A program made the position numbers and the translations under genes. This document shows positions 38,852 to 46,501 of a DNA stretch of 64,000 nucleotides, one piece after another (the first letter of the stretch is position 1; each line of letters begins with the position of its first letter). The notes beneath the pieces are model-generated. The model saw nothing but the letters and a program-made list of their open reading frames with translations. It was not told where the DNA came from and searched no databases. Origin of the DNA: Photobacterium jeanii (GTDB lineage: Bacteria > Pseudomonadota > Gammaproteobacteria > Enterobacterales > Vibrionaceae); NCBI RefSeq assembly GCF_001650345.1, contig NZ_LVHF01000028.1, positions 310,001-374,000 on the forward strand, read 5' to 3'.

Positions 38852-39424
38852 ATGACCAAAAATAAAGTGACTTGGCACTCAAGCACACGTACAGGGCGTA
38901 GCTTCTGGCTTAATATTTTTATTCTTGCCAGTGCACTATTTATTCTTCCGTTTTCGGCCAATGCGGGTTTGTTTGGTGGTAAGTTCAAGGCTGAAGTGGA
39001 AACCGAACATGTTGCAATTAAGCTTCATAACGAGACAGTGGCTGGCGGTTATCAACTTATCGATACCAAAGGTTTAAAAACGCTGATGGGTCAAACGTCG
39101 GATGCCCTGATCGTTGATGCGATGCCGTTCAAAGACAGTTATAAGAAAGAACACATTCCAAGTGCTGAACAGTTTGAGTTTCCGATCCCTGATATGCCAG
39201 AGTGGGATTCAGCTTTAACAGATCAGAAAAGCATTGAGGACTTCACCAAGCTGTTAGGTAATGACAAAAATAAAACACTAATCTTCTACTGTGGTTTTGT
39301 GAAATGTAGCCGGAGCCATAATGCTGCAGCTTGGGCGGTGAAACTAGGTTATACCAATGTGTACCGTTACCCAGGCGGCATCTTTGCGTGGAAAGGCGCA
39401 GGCTTTGAAACGTCATCACTGTAG
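38852..39424 (+). CDS. Secreted rhodanese-like domain protein
   Basis: A 190-residue protein with an N-terminal signal sequence (hydrophobic region SFWLNIFILASALFILPF, cleavage after ANA). The rhodanese domain covers about residues 60-185, with IVDAMPFKDSYKKEHIPSAE and the active-site loop FYCGFVKCSRSHNAAA containing the catalytic cysteine. The ATG at 38852 follows AAGGA by 7 bases; a GTG at 38819 has no such site. It would bind or transfer sulfane sulfur in the periplasm. It is paired with the MauE-like gene. Confidence 0.8.
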   Translation: MTKNKVTWHSSTRTGRSFWLNIFILASALFILPFSANAGLFGGKFKAEVETEHVAIKLHNETVAGGYQLIDTKGLKTLMGQTSDALIVDAMPFKDSYKKEHIPSAEQFEFPIPDMPEWDSALTDQKSIEDFTKLLGNDKNKTLIFYCGFVKCSRSHNAAAWAVKLGYTNVYRYPGGIFAWKGAGFETSSL

Positions 39425-39453
39425 TTATTACACGACATTGTTTTAAAGTGTTT

Positions 39454-39490
39454 AAGGTAGGTACATCAGCAATAATGTATCTACCTTTTT
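39454..39490 (+). terminator. Terminator after the rhodanese gene
   Basis: AAGGTAGGTACAT (39454-39466) pairs with ATGTATCTACCTT (39475-39487) with one G-U pair, followed by T residues. Confidence 0.8.
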
Positions 39491-39514
39491 CGTTTGATAC
39501 TAAGAAGAATGACT

Positions 39515-39775
39515 CTATTTGAACAGCAAGCCAATAGCTTTGATGACTTCGTCTGGGTCACAATTATGGTAAAGCGGTCTAAAACTATCGGTTTGTTTGT
39601 AGAGATGTTCGATATCAGAATATTCGATGCTGCCTGTGTTCTTAACAGAATAGAATTTGAGGATTTCATTTGCGCGTTTTAAATCGAGTGGAAATGCGCC
39701 CATTATATCGCCAGAACTGACTTTTCCTTGCTGCACAACTTTCGCTTCTATAAATTTATCGTGGTAAATCGCCAT
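39515..39775 (-). CDS. Hypothetical protein, accessory patch
   Basis: An 86-residue acidic-basic soluble protein starting MAIYHDKFIEAKVVQQGKVS. AAGGA lies upstream of the ATG at a good distance. No family was recognised. It is on the same strand as the zinc-ribbon gene, about 100 bases downstream of it, in a stretch of lower GC content. Confidence 0.65.
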   Translation of the reverse strand: MAIYHDKFIEAKVVQQGKVSSGDIMGAFPLDLKRANEILKFYSVKNTGSIEYSDIEHLYKQTDSFRPLYHNCDPDEVIKAIGLLFK

Positions 39776-39872
39776 AGAATGATCCTTATATTTTCATCTG
39801 TTTAAGTGAGGTGTTGTGTGCTTGAATTAGAAATTGGTGTTATTTACCTATCAATTCGGTTAAATAGATGAA

Positions 39873-40427
39873 CTATGCTCGAACAATACATTTTAACCCT
39901 TCAATTGATTCAATTTGATTGACTGCATTCAGTAATGTCGATTTAAAATTATTTCCTTTTCTAGCAAAGGATAAATAGGCATAGCCATAACGAAGTCTGA
40001 CATCGGCATCATCGCAACCTACCTCGCAGAGCGCTTCATTTAGATGTGTTAAGTCGTCGATATTGTGGAAGAAGTTACCAATCAGTTTTATTTCAAATTT
40101 GAAGTTATTCTTGAAAGCACATGCACGGCACAGACATTCTTTGTTTGATAACACTCCTAGTGTATGAACTGTAAGTACTTTTCGGCATTCATCACATTTC
40201 TTTTCGTATTTTGCTTGGTCGTAAATTTCGTGATGAGAGACGAGACCGAAAGCATCGTAGTAAATGTTTTTTACGTGCTTATAAGAGGATGGGGTGCAGA
40301 GGTGTCCACATTCACACCGCTCTTGCAAGGTGGAAAAGCAGTTTTCTGTTGCAGCTGTCCAGCTCATTTTACAGACTCGGCAGCTGAACCAACGGATCCC
40401 TGCATTATGCGCTAATTTTTTTGACAT
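39873..40427 (-). CDS. Zinc-ribbon protein with a duplicated C-terminal domain
   Basis: A 184-residue protein that I do not recognise. The N-terminal 110 residues contain CxxC-type pairs (SCRVCKMSW, RCECGHLC, KKCDECRKV, ECLCRAC), so about two zinc ribbons are likely. The last ~75 residues (from FEIKLIGNFF to GLKCIV) align with nearly the whole product of the gene at 41330: both share FEI, an ID-x-L spacing, YLS-x-AR-x-G, an NA-hydrophobic pair and an I-x-GL-x-C ending. Start ATG 40427 or GTG 40430, both with weak ribosome binding sites. Confidence 0.6.
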   Translation of the reverse strand: MSKKLAHNAGIRWFSCRVCKMSWTAATENCFSTLQERCECGHLCTPSSYKHVKNIYYDAFGLVSHHEIYDQAKYEKKCDECRKVLTVHTLGVLSNKECLCRACAFKNNFKFEIKLIGNFFHNIDDLTHLNEALCEVGCDDADVRLRYGYAYLSFARKGNNFKSTLLNAVNQIESIEGLKCIVRA

Positions 40428-40581
40428 CACTATTACCGTTTAAATGAAGATAGAGAGGTAAAGGGTTGATAGTGTCGGGAGACGATCATTGTGCGTCATG
40501 AAAAACATGAGCATGGTGAATAGTGAACCGTGTTAAGGGGAGCGGAACTATTCAAAAGGCTAGTGTGCATGAAGCAGTAAT

Positions 40582-40678
40582 TTAAAAAGACCCTGCATAA
40601 ATGCAGGGTAAGTGTCTACTTAAACTACTATCTTATTGTCAGATGAATGACGTTTTTAGTGTGAATATAGTAACTGCG
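40582..40678 (-). ncRNA. Candidate small RNA or attenuated leader
   Basis: A minus-strand TATAAT (40685-40690) is followed after about 100 bases by a strong terminator: ACCCTGCAT/ATGCAGGGT at 40590-40609 and then CTTTTT. No ORF lies between. Either it is a stand-alone RNA or an attenuator in the leader of the zinc-ribbon gene, whose ATG is 160 bases further on. Confidence 0.4.
40585..40609 (-). terminator. Minus-strand intrinsic terminator
   Basis: A 9-bp stem (40590-40598 with 40601-40609) is followed on the minus strand by CTTTTT. It has no protein gene directly upstream on that strand. The drawn loop is 2 bases, so the top pairs probably open. Confidence 0.7.
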
Positions 40679-40730
40679 AATAGGATTATATCAATAATAA
40701 AAATGATCTTTTACATTAACTAATTAAACG

Positions 40731-40749
40731 GTTTAATTAATGTGTAGTA
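40731..40749. promoter_or_regulatory. 19-bp perfect palindrome, operator candidate
   Basis: TAATTAAAC-G-GTTTAATTA is a perfect odd palindrome. It lies upstream of the candidate RNA promoter and about 220 bases before the plus-strand operon. A dimeric regulator such as the XRE protein of the same patch may bind it. Confidence 0.45.
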
Positions 40750-40869
40750 ATGGTTACTTTAAATTTTAATATAGTTTATATGTTTGTATTTCTACGCTGA
40801 AAGCAGAATTGTTAGATTAATAGTATTGTTGAATATATCAAGCCAATAATAGTTATTAAACTTGAAAAT

Positions 40870-40893
40870 CAACATTTCAAAAATAAAATGTTG
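40870..40893. repeat. Inverted repeat upstream of the XRE operon
   Basis: CAACATTT (40870-40877) and AAATGTTG (40886-40893), spacer 8 bases, about 75 bases before the first gene of the plus-strand operon. Confidence 0.45.
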
Positions 40894-40966
40894 AATAATG
40901 GATAAATTAACGTGACCATATTAAGGAATAAAAAAGATGAAATTAAAATAGTTAAAAGGTTTAAAT

Positions 40967-41329
40967 ATGGGGTTGATACGTGTGACGGATTTACATGAAC
41001 TAACGGAAGAGTCAAAAGCTTTTCTTCTTTATTATGTCTCACAAGATTTAACCAATATTGCTGAAAACCTTAGCTTCAAGCCATGTGATACTCCATTCGG
41101 TAAATATATCATTAAGTATGAAACCACGTTTATTAATGACCTTGAAGGTTTAGTTGAGTACTGGATTGTATTCAATAATAGCAAAGCACTTGGAATAGCC
41201 CAGCGGATCAGTTACGACGCCAACTTCGAAAGCTCGTTTCTTCATTTCAAGCTTAATCGAGAAGATGAAGCGCAGATCTTGTCGCGGATCCCTTTGCTAC
41301 CTCAAGTTTATATTAATGAGGAAGAGTAA
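40967..41329 (+). CDS. Hypothetical protein, first gene of the XRE operon
   Basis: A 120-residue soluble protein starting MGLIRVTDLHELTEESKAFL; AAAGG lies 7 bases before the ATG. The sequence is acidic with mixed helices and strands and matches no family I recognise. Its stop codon is directly followed by the ATG of the next gene, so translation is coupled. It belongs to a three-gene operon with the 81-residue gene and the XRE regulator. Confidence 0.65.
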   Translation: MGLIRVTDLHELTEESKAFLLYYVSQDLTNIAENLSFKPCDTPFGKYIIKYETTFINDLEGLVEYWIVFNNSKALGIAQRISYDANFESSFLHFKLNREDEAQILSRIPLLPQVYINEEE

Positions 41330-41575
41330 ATGATTTATAGTTTTGAAATATTAATTGTCGACAAGCTGCGTCGCGATATTGATGCGCTTGGTGATTTAAT
41401 CAGCCAACGTGCAATATTTTCAGATGTGGTTCTGAGTGAGAAAGAGGGTGAGTTCTACCTGTCTTATGCACGTGAAGGCTGCTCATATAATGATGAAGCG
41501 TTTAATGCGATTGAAGAGATAGACACTATCGATGGACTTGCATGTTTATTGGTGAACAATCTTGACGAATGTTAG
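41330..41575 (+). CDS. Hypothetical protein, paralogue of the zinc-ribbon protein C-terminus
   Basis: An 81-residue protein starting MIYSFEILIVDKLRRDIDAL. It aligns over nearly its full length with the C-terminal 75 residues of the protein encoded at 39873-40427 (see that entry). The region FYLSYAREGCSYNDEAFNAI followed by EEIDTIDGLACLL is the most conserved part. It has no CxxC pairs, so it is the domain alone. It is the middle gene of the operon and overlaps the XRE gene by 14 bases. Confidence 0.65.
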   Translation: MIYSFEILIVDKLRRDIDALGDLISQRAIFSDVVLSEKEGEFYLSYAREGCSYNDEAFNAIEEIDTIDGLACLLVNNLDEC

Positions 41576-41864
41576 TGGGTACAAAATACGTGCTTTACGA
41601 TTAAAGCATAAAATGAAAAGCGAAATATGCGCACATTATTTAGAAATTACACCAACGTATTTATCACTGGTTGAAAATGGTAAGAAGCACCCGTCAGACA
41701 AAGTAATCGATAAAGCTGTACGCTTATTTAATGTACCTTCAACGTACTTTCTTTCACTATCTGAACCTGTGGCAAAGATTGTTGCGTTATCTGCTGATTT
41801 ATCAGAGGAAGATAAGAATATAATTAGTTCTATCTTAGGTAATCGAAAGCGTCAGCGCCATTAG
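41562..41864 (+). CDS. XRE-family helix-turn-helix regulator
   Basis: A 100-residue protein with a Cro/C1-type helix-turn-helix at residues 6-62 (KIRALRLKHKMKSEICAHYL, then EITPTYLSLVENGKKHPSDK). The start is a TTG at 41562 with GGTGA 6 bases upstream and a 14-base overlap with the previous gene. The C-terminus is basic (GNRKRQRH). It probably represses its own operon and perhaps the divergent zinc-ribbon gene. Confidence 0.8.
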   Translation: MTNVSGYKIRALRLKHKMKSEICAHYLEITPTYLSLVENGKKHPSDKVIDKAVRLFNVPSTYFLSLSEPVAKIVALSADLSEEDKNIISSILGNRKRQRH

Positions 41865-41971
41865 AGTAGTGTTTGTGTTACTTCTAGCTGAGGCTTACGA
41901 TAATTCATTTCTTTAACTTTGAGACAGAGTAAGCAGCAGCTGAAATATTTGGTTTGATATTGGCAAGCGTT

Positions 41972-42208
41972 TTATTTCGCTATGCACTTTAATATATTAA
42001 GTTTTATATCATTAGTTTCATTGCTGTTCATATAGAGTGTGTTGCTCATCATAAAACCATGAACTTGATTATCAAAAGCGACTATTTTAGTGATGCCTTT
42101 ATTTTCTAATGCAAAGCGAAAATAAGCATTAAATTCTGCTTTGCTCATTGGTAAATAACTGACAGGGTAGTAACTATAACTCGTGTTATTAAATGTGATT
42201 GTTTCCAT
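41972..42208 (-). CDS. Hypothetical protein, edge of the accessory patch
   Basis: A 78-residue protein starting METITFNNTSYSYYPVSYLP. The ATG at 42208 lies 5 bases after GGAGG, a very good ribosome binding site; an upstream in-frame start at 42274 lacks one. No family was recognised. It lies between the XRE gene and the pst operon terminator. Confidence 0.65.
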   Translation of the reverse strand: METITFNNTSYSYYPVSYLPMSKAEFNAYFRFALENKGITKIVAFDNQVHGFMMSNTLYMNSNETNDIKLNILKCIAK

Positions 42209-42308
42209 TTTTGCCTCCAAAAATGAGAAGGATAGTGATGAGTTGACTGTCGTAAATATAACACTAAGAGCCAAGTCTACTAAGTGAAGTTACTAAGGTT
42301 AACTGGGC

Positions 42309-42337
42309 ACAAAAAAAGCCCCTTCCAAGGAAGGGGC
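42309..42337 (-). terminator. pst operon terminator
   Basis: GCCCCTTCC (42318-42326) pairs with GGAAGGGGC (42329-42337); on the minus strand seven T follow. It is about 85 bases after the pstB stop. Confidence 0.88.
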
Positions 42338-42419
42338 AATAGTACCATCGCTATTATTATTCGTTTCAATAAGGCGACTGAGAAAGAATATTCCTTCTCG
42401 TTCTAATTAGTGGTAACCC

Positions 42420-43169
42420 TTAACCGAAGTCACCGTTCACATAACCGCGAGTACGGTCATCGTTTGGTTCGTTGAACAGTTTTTGTGTTTCGTCGTGCTC
42501 AACCAGCTCACCCATAAGGAAGAAAGCTGTGCGGTCTGAAATACGACGAGCTTGCTGCATTGAGTGGGTGACGATAACGATGGTGAAGTCTTTCTTTAGG
42601 GTTTCCATCAAGTCTTCGATTTTCTTGGTCGCGATTGGGTCAAGCGCTGATGTTGGTTCATCCATCAGGATCACTTCAGGTTGCATCGCGATAGTACGAG
42701 CAATACATAGACGCTGTTGCTGACCACCAGAAAGACCAAACGCGTGTGATTTCAGGCGATCTTTTACTTCATCCCACAACGCCGCACCACGTAGTGATTT
42801 TTCAACCACTTTATCGAGTTCTTTCTTATCTTTGATGCCTTGGGCGCGCAGACCGTAAGCGACGTTTTCGTAAATGCTCATTGGGAACGGGTTTGGCTTT
42901 TGGAATACCATACCCACTTTGATACGTAATTGAGCAACATCGATATTGCCGTAAACGTTCTCGCCATCCATGCTCAAGTTACCGTCAATCTTCACGCCTT
43001 CAATCAGGTCGTTCATGCGGTTCAAACAACGTAGTAGGGTTGATTTACCACAGCCAGATGGACCGATCAGCGCCGTTACCTGACGATTCGGAATTGGCAG
43101 GTTAATTTTCTTCAGTGCTTGGTTTGAGCCGTAGTATAGATCTAGGTCTTGGATATCAAATTTGTTCAT
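42420..43169 (-). CDS. pstB: Phosphate ABC transporter ATP-binding protein
   Basis: A 249-residue ATPase. It has Walker A (GPSGCGKST), the Q-loop ([20 protein letters not shown], typical of PstB), the ABC signature ([16 protein letters not shown]), Walker B ([13 protein letters not shown]) and the H-loop ([12 protein letters not shown]). The ATG at 43169 follows AGGAAG; five codons upstream is a weaker start. It powers phosphate import through PstCA and is the last gene of the operon, followed by the terminator at 42337. Confidence 0.97.
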   Translation of the reverse strand: MNKFDIQDLDLYYGSNQALKKINLPIPNRQVTALIGPSGCGKSTLLRCLNRMNDLIEGVKIDGNLSMDGENVYGNIDVAQLRIKVGMVFQKPNPFPMSIYENVAYGLRAQGIKDKKELDKVVEKSLRGAALWDEVKDRLKSHAFGLSGGQQQRLCIARTIAMQPEVILMDEPTSALDPIATKKIEDLMETLKKDFTIVIVTHSMQQARRISDRTAFFLMGELVEHDETQKLFNEPNDDRTRGYVNGDFG

Positions 43170-43187
43170 TGTTTTCTTCCTCAAAAA

Positions 43188-44054
43188 TTAGTAAGTCGCT
43201 GTATTGAAACGGTTGGCAATCAGTTTTGTAACCAAGTTGATGATGAGCACTACTACGATAAGAATGGTTGCCGTTGCATAGGCTTGTTGCCATTCGTGGA
43301 TGGTGTAGAGCTCTTGCGTCAACTTGTACAGGTGAACGGTTAGGGTACGACCAGAGTCAAAAACACTCTCTGGCACACGCGCAACCATACCTGCTGTCAT
43401 GAATACAGGTGCTGATTCACCAATAACACGACCAACGCTGAGGATGATGGAGGTTACGATACCAGGCATCGCGCTCGGTAAGATAAGTCTCCAAATGGTG
43501 TAAATTTTTGAAGCGCCCAGACCGTAAGAACCTTCACGGTAAGTCTGAGGTACTGCCATTAACGCTTCTTCCGTGGTACGGATAATTACAGGCAGAATAA
43601 GAATACTCAGGGTTAGGGCACCAGACAGAATCGAGTAACCAAAACCTAGTACCACAACGAAGAAGGTCATACCGAATAGACCGTAAATGATCGATGGGAT
43701 ACCCGCTAGAGACTCGGTACAGAAGCGGATCACTTTCACCAGCTTGCTGCCCACTTTTGCGTATTCTGTTAGGTAAATCGCGGTCATAATGCCGAGCGGC
43801 GCTGCGACAGCGATGGATGCGGCAACCATGTATAAGGTTGACACAATCATTGGCCAGATACCTGACTCTTGACCAATGGTGGTGTAGTTAGACGAAATGA
43901 AAGACCAATCTACATAAGAAAGACCATTGCTTAGGATGTACCACACAACCCATAGCAGAAAGCCCACTGTGATACTTGCCGACAGCCAAATTACGCTCAG
44001 TGAAATTTTATCTTTAAGCTGCTGCGCGGCTGGATTTGTTGATTGTAAAGCCAT
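43188..44054 (-). CDS. pstA: Phosphate ABC transporter permease PstA
   Basis: A 288-residue inner membrane permease with six hydrophobic segments. The permease loop GLGASKIYTIWRLILPSAMP contains the EAA-type motif, preceded by AVPQTYREGSY. It forms the channel with PstC. It is spaced 18 bases before pstB and 5 bases after pstC. Confidence 0.96.
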   Translation of the reverse strand: MALQSTNPAAQQLKDKISLSVIWLSASITVGFLLWVVWYILSNGLSYVDWSFISSNYTTIGQESGIWPMIVSTLYMVAASIAVAAPLGIMTAIYLTEYAKVGSKLVKVIRFCTESLAGIPSIIYGLFGMTFFVVVLGFGYSILSGALTLSILILPVIIRTTEEALMAVPQTYREGSYGLGASKIYTIWRLILPSAMPGIVTSIILSVGRVIGESAPVFMTAGMVARVPESVFDSGRTLTVHLYKLTQELYTIHEWQQAYATATILIVVVLIINLVTKLIANRFNTATY

Positions 44055-44059
44055 AATTC

Positions 44060-44968
44060 TTACCTCGCACGCTCACGGTTTAGGTAAAGGAGCGCGGCGT
44101 TCAACACCATGATAAATACCAGAAGAACAATACCTGTCGCGTAAAGCGCACTTGCGTGAACACCGGTCGCGTAAGACATTTCAATTGCGATGTTCGCGGT
44201 TAGGGTACGTGCTGAATCGAGCAGCCCTTCAGGCATAGCCGGGGAGTTACCCATCACCATGATGATGGCCATCGTCTCACCTAAAGCACGAGCAATACCC
44301 AGAATCACACCAGTCATGATGCCTGAGCGTGCTGCTGGTACGAGAAGCTTAAAGATGGTGAACATTTGTGATGCGCCAAGTGCGAGCGAACCTTCTTTAT
44401 AAGAGCGAGGAACAGCCCGAATTGACGTTTCAGACACTGTGATTACCGTTGGAAGAATCATCACCGCCAGTACGATGATACCCGCCAGCACGGTGTTACC
44501 AGCTGGAATCGAGAACACGTCTTGGATTAGAGGAACAATAATCACGAGACCAAAGAAGCCGTAAACCACTGATGGAATACCAGCTAGCAGCTCAATCATT
44601 GGACGAATAAGATCAGATAGGCGTTTAGGGGCGACTTCTGCAATGAAAATAGCCGTTAGCACGCCAATTGGCACCCCAAGAATGACTGCACCCGCTGTTG
44701 AAACCAGCGATGCCACAATCATAGGTGCAATACCGTAAAGCGCCGGTGGTAGCCAGTCTGTACCAAGTACAATGCCTGAGATACCTGCGAATTGGAAAGC
44801 CGCTAAGCCTTCACGGAAGATAAAGTAACCAATGGTAATAAGAGATAAAATACCTAGCGCAGCGCTAAGCATAAAAAGGTTTTTGAAGAACAGCTCACGC
44901 CAATCAATCGCTTTTTTAGTGCGAAGCGAAGCTATTTTCGTTGTTTTTTCAATATTTGCGATGGTCAT
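44060..44968 (-). CDS. pstC: Phosphate ABC transporter permease PstC
   Basis: A 302-residue permease with six hydrophobic segments; the EAA-type loop reads AVPRSYKEGSLALGASQMFT. The ATG at 44968 lies 8 bases after GGAG; an upstream in-frame start at 45016 adds residues that are not family-like. It pairs with PstA in the membrane. It lies about 94 bases after pstS. Confidence 0.96.
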   Translation of the reverse strand: MTIANIEKTTKIASLRTKKAIDWRELFFKNLFMLSAALGILSLITIGYFIFREGLAAFQFAGISGIVLGTDWLPPALYGIAPMIVASLVSTAGAVILGVPIGVLTAIFIAEVAPKRLSDLIRPMIELLAGIPSVVYGFFGLVIIVPLIQDVFSIPAGNTVLAGIIVLAVMILPTVITVSETSIRAVPRSYKEGSLALGASQMFTIFKLLVPAARSGIMTGVILGIARALGETMAIIMVMGNSPAMPEGLLDSARTLTANIAIEMSYATGVHASALYATGIVLLVFIMVLNAALLYLNRERAR

Positions 44969-45062
44969 AATAACGACTCCAACTACCAGCCAAACTGATG
45001 GCTGACATTGAGGCATAAAATAACGCCCGACGCTGACCGTCGAGCGTTATAAAAAATGAATC

Positions 45063-45887
45063 TTAGTTAACTGCGATGTAGCCTTTGCCTGTTACCAGCT
45101 GTTGTGCTTCATCGGTTTGAGTCCAATCTAGGAAAGTCTTAGACGCTGATTTGATTTTGGTTGCTTGGTAAAGCACTAGGAATGGGCGCTGAACCTTGTA
45201 TTCACCAGATTTGATTGTATCTACAGAAGGTGCATGACCATCTACAGAAACGGCTTTTAGAGAGTTATCAACAGTACCTAGTGAGATGTAACCGATAGCA
45301 AATGGGTTGTTTGCTACGGTTGTTTTCAGCTGACCGTTACCAGAAGCAACTTGTGCACGCTGAGAGATAGCAGATACTTTGATGTCATTGATTTTTTTCT
45401 TAAGACCCATGATGTCTTCAAAAGCACCACGAGTACCAGAAGCTGTGTCACGAGTTACAACAACGATTGGCTTGTCTTCACCGCCAACTTGTTTCCAGTT
45501 AGTGATTTCACCTTTGTAAATCTTAGTAATATCAGCCTTAGCAAGATCTTTAACTGGGTTGCTGTTGTGAACAACAACGGCGATACCGTCGCGAGCAACA
45601 ACCACTTCTTTTAGATCCGCTGACTTTTCAGAATCTTTTAAGTTACGAGAACTCATACCTAGGTCTGCAGAACCGTCTTTCGCAGCACGGATACCCGCTG
45701 ATGAACCTGGGCCTTGTACTTCAACAAACACAGATGGGTTTGCCTTGCTGTAAGTCTCACCAAATACTTCCATGAGCGGTGTTACTGAGCTTGAGCCAAC
45801 AACAGAGATTGTTTCGTTTGCAACAGCAGCTACGTTGAAAGCCATTGAACCTGCAAGAGCTAGTGCACCGATAACCTTTGTTTTCAT
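45063..45887 (-). CDS. pstS: Phosphate-binding periplasmic protein
   Basis: The 274-residue substrate-binding protein of the Pst importer. It has a signal peptide (MKTKVIGALALAGSMAFNVA, cleaved near AVA-NE). ISVVGSSSVTPLMEVFGETY, GPGSSAGIRAAKDGSADLGM and VVTRDTASGTRGAFEDIMGL form the phosphate-binding site. It resembles the shorter PstS of Vibrio. It is first in the pst operon, with a Pho-box-like site about 65-80 bases upstream. Confidence 0.94.
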   Translation of the reverse strand: MKTKVIGALALAGSMAFNVAAVANETISVVGSSSVTPLMEVFGETYSKANPSVFVEVQGPGSSAGIRAAKDGSADLGMSSRNLKDSEKSADLKEVVVARDGIAVVVHNSNPVKDLAKADITKIYKGEITNWKQVGGEDKPIVVVTRDTASGTRGAFEDIMGLKKKINDIKVSAISQRAQVASGNGQLKTTVANNPFAIGYISLGTVDNSLKAVSVDGHAPSVDTIKSGEYKVQRPFLVLYQATKIKSASKTFLDWTQTDEAQQLVTGKGYIAVN

Positions 45888-45950
45888 TTTCCTGGTCCTT
45901 TACATGATGGCGATATTGCCAATTGGGTTTGTATGAACGAGGCAAAGATT

Positions 45951-45968
45951 AGGAGAGTTTTATGACAG
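45951..45968 (-). promoter_or_regulatory. Pho box upstream of pstS
   Basis: On the minus strand CTGTCAT-AAAA-CTCTCCT fits two direct repeats of the PhoB half-site CTGTCAN with a 4-base spacer (7 of 7 and 5 of 7). It lies 64-81 bases before the pstS start, so the operon is probably induced by phosphate limitation. Confidence 0.7.
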
Positions 45969-46277
45969 TGATGTTTCAGTAGTTTGAACACTCTATGACG
46001 ATAGTCATAATTGCTTCTTAATTGAGCAATTAAGAAAATGTTAAATCAGATGTAATCATGAGCATTTAAGCGGCTAATTGACGGCCTTATAAGAGTAATG
46101 AGTCGTTATTGGCTCAAATAAAAGCGCTTCATCTTTTATGACCGAAAAATGAAAATGAAGGAGAATCACAAATTTTATAACTTTTCAGGACGCGTTTATA
46201 TTTTTTATAGAATGGCGTCCTGTTTGTGTGTATCCTGTAACCAAATTAAAATTATTAAGTAAGTACTTGGTATGCAA

Positions 46278-46291
46278 TGGGAATATTCCCA
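46278..46291. promoter_or_regulatory. 14-bp perfect palindrome upstream of the chemoreceptor gene
   Basis: TGGGAATATTCCCA lies about 210-225 bases before the start at 46502. The half-sites TGGGAA/TTCCCA also occur, in the opposite order, about 220 bases upstream of the Aer-like gene. Confidence 0.35.
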
Positions 46292-46501
46292 GAGCCTAGT
46301 TTTTAGTGTAGTGCTGTCATTTTTTTGACTGTGATTAGTTCTAAATTTGATTAACTTTTTTGCTTTATTGCGAAAAATTAGTGTGATCTAGATCTACCTT
46401 TAATGGGGTTAATCAAGGATAATATCCGACGGATTGCGATTTAAATAACAATTAATTCACGTCGCACATGAAATAAGCAGCTAGTTATATTGAGGTTTTT
46501 G

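Larger units (their letters stand above)
40431..40966. other. AT-rich region between the divergent accessory genes
   Basis: About 535 bases without a protein gene. It holds a minus-strand terminator (40585-40609), a candidate small RNA (40582-40678), a 19-bp palindrome (40731-40749) and an 8-bp inverted repeat (40870-40893). It probably carries promoters for both flanking units and operators for the XRE protein. Confidence 0.6.
45888..46501. other. Divergent region between pstS and the chemoreceptor gene
   Basis: About 610 bases. The pstS side holds the Pho box. The chemoreceptor side holds a 14-bp perfect palindrome (46278-46291). No gene or RNA was recognised in the rest, which is AT-rich. 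Confidence 0.55.
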
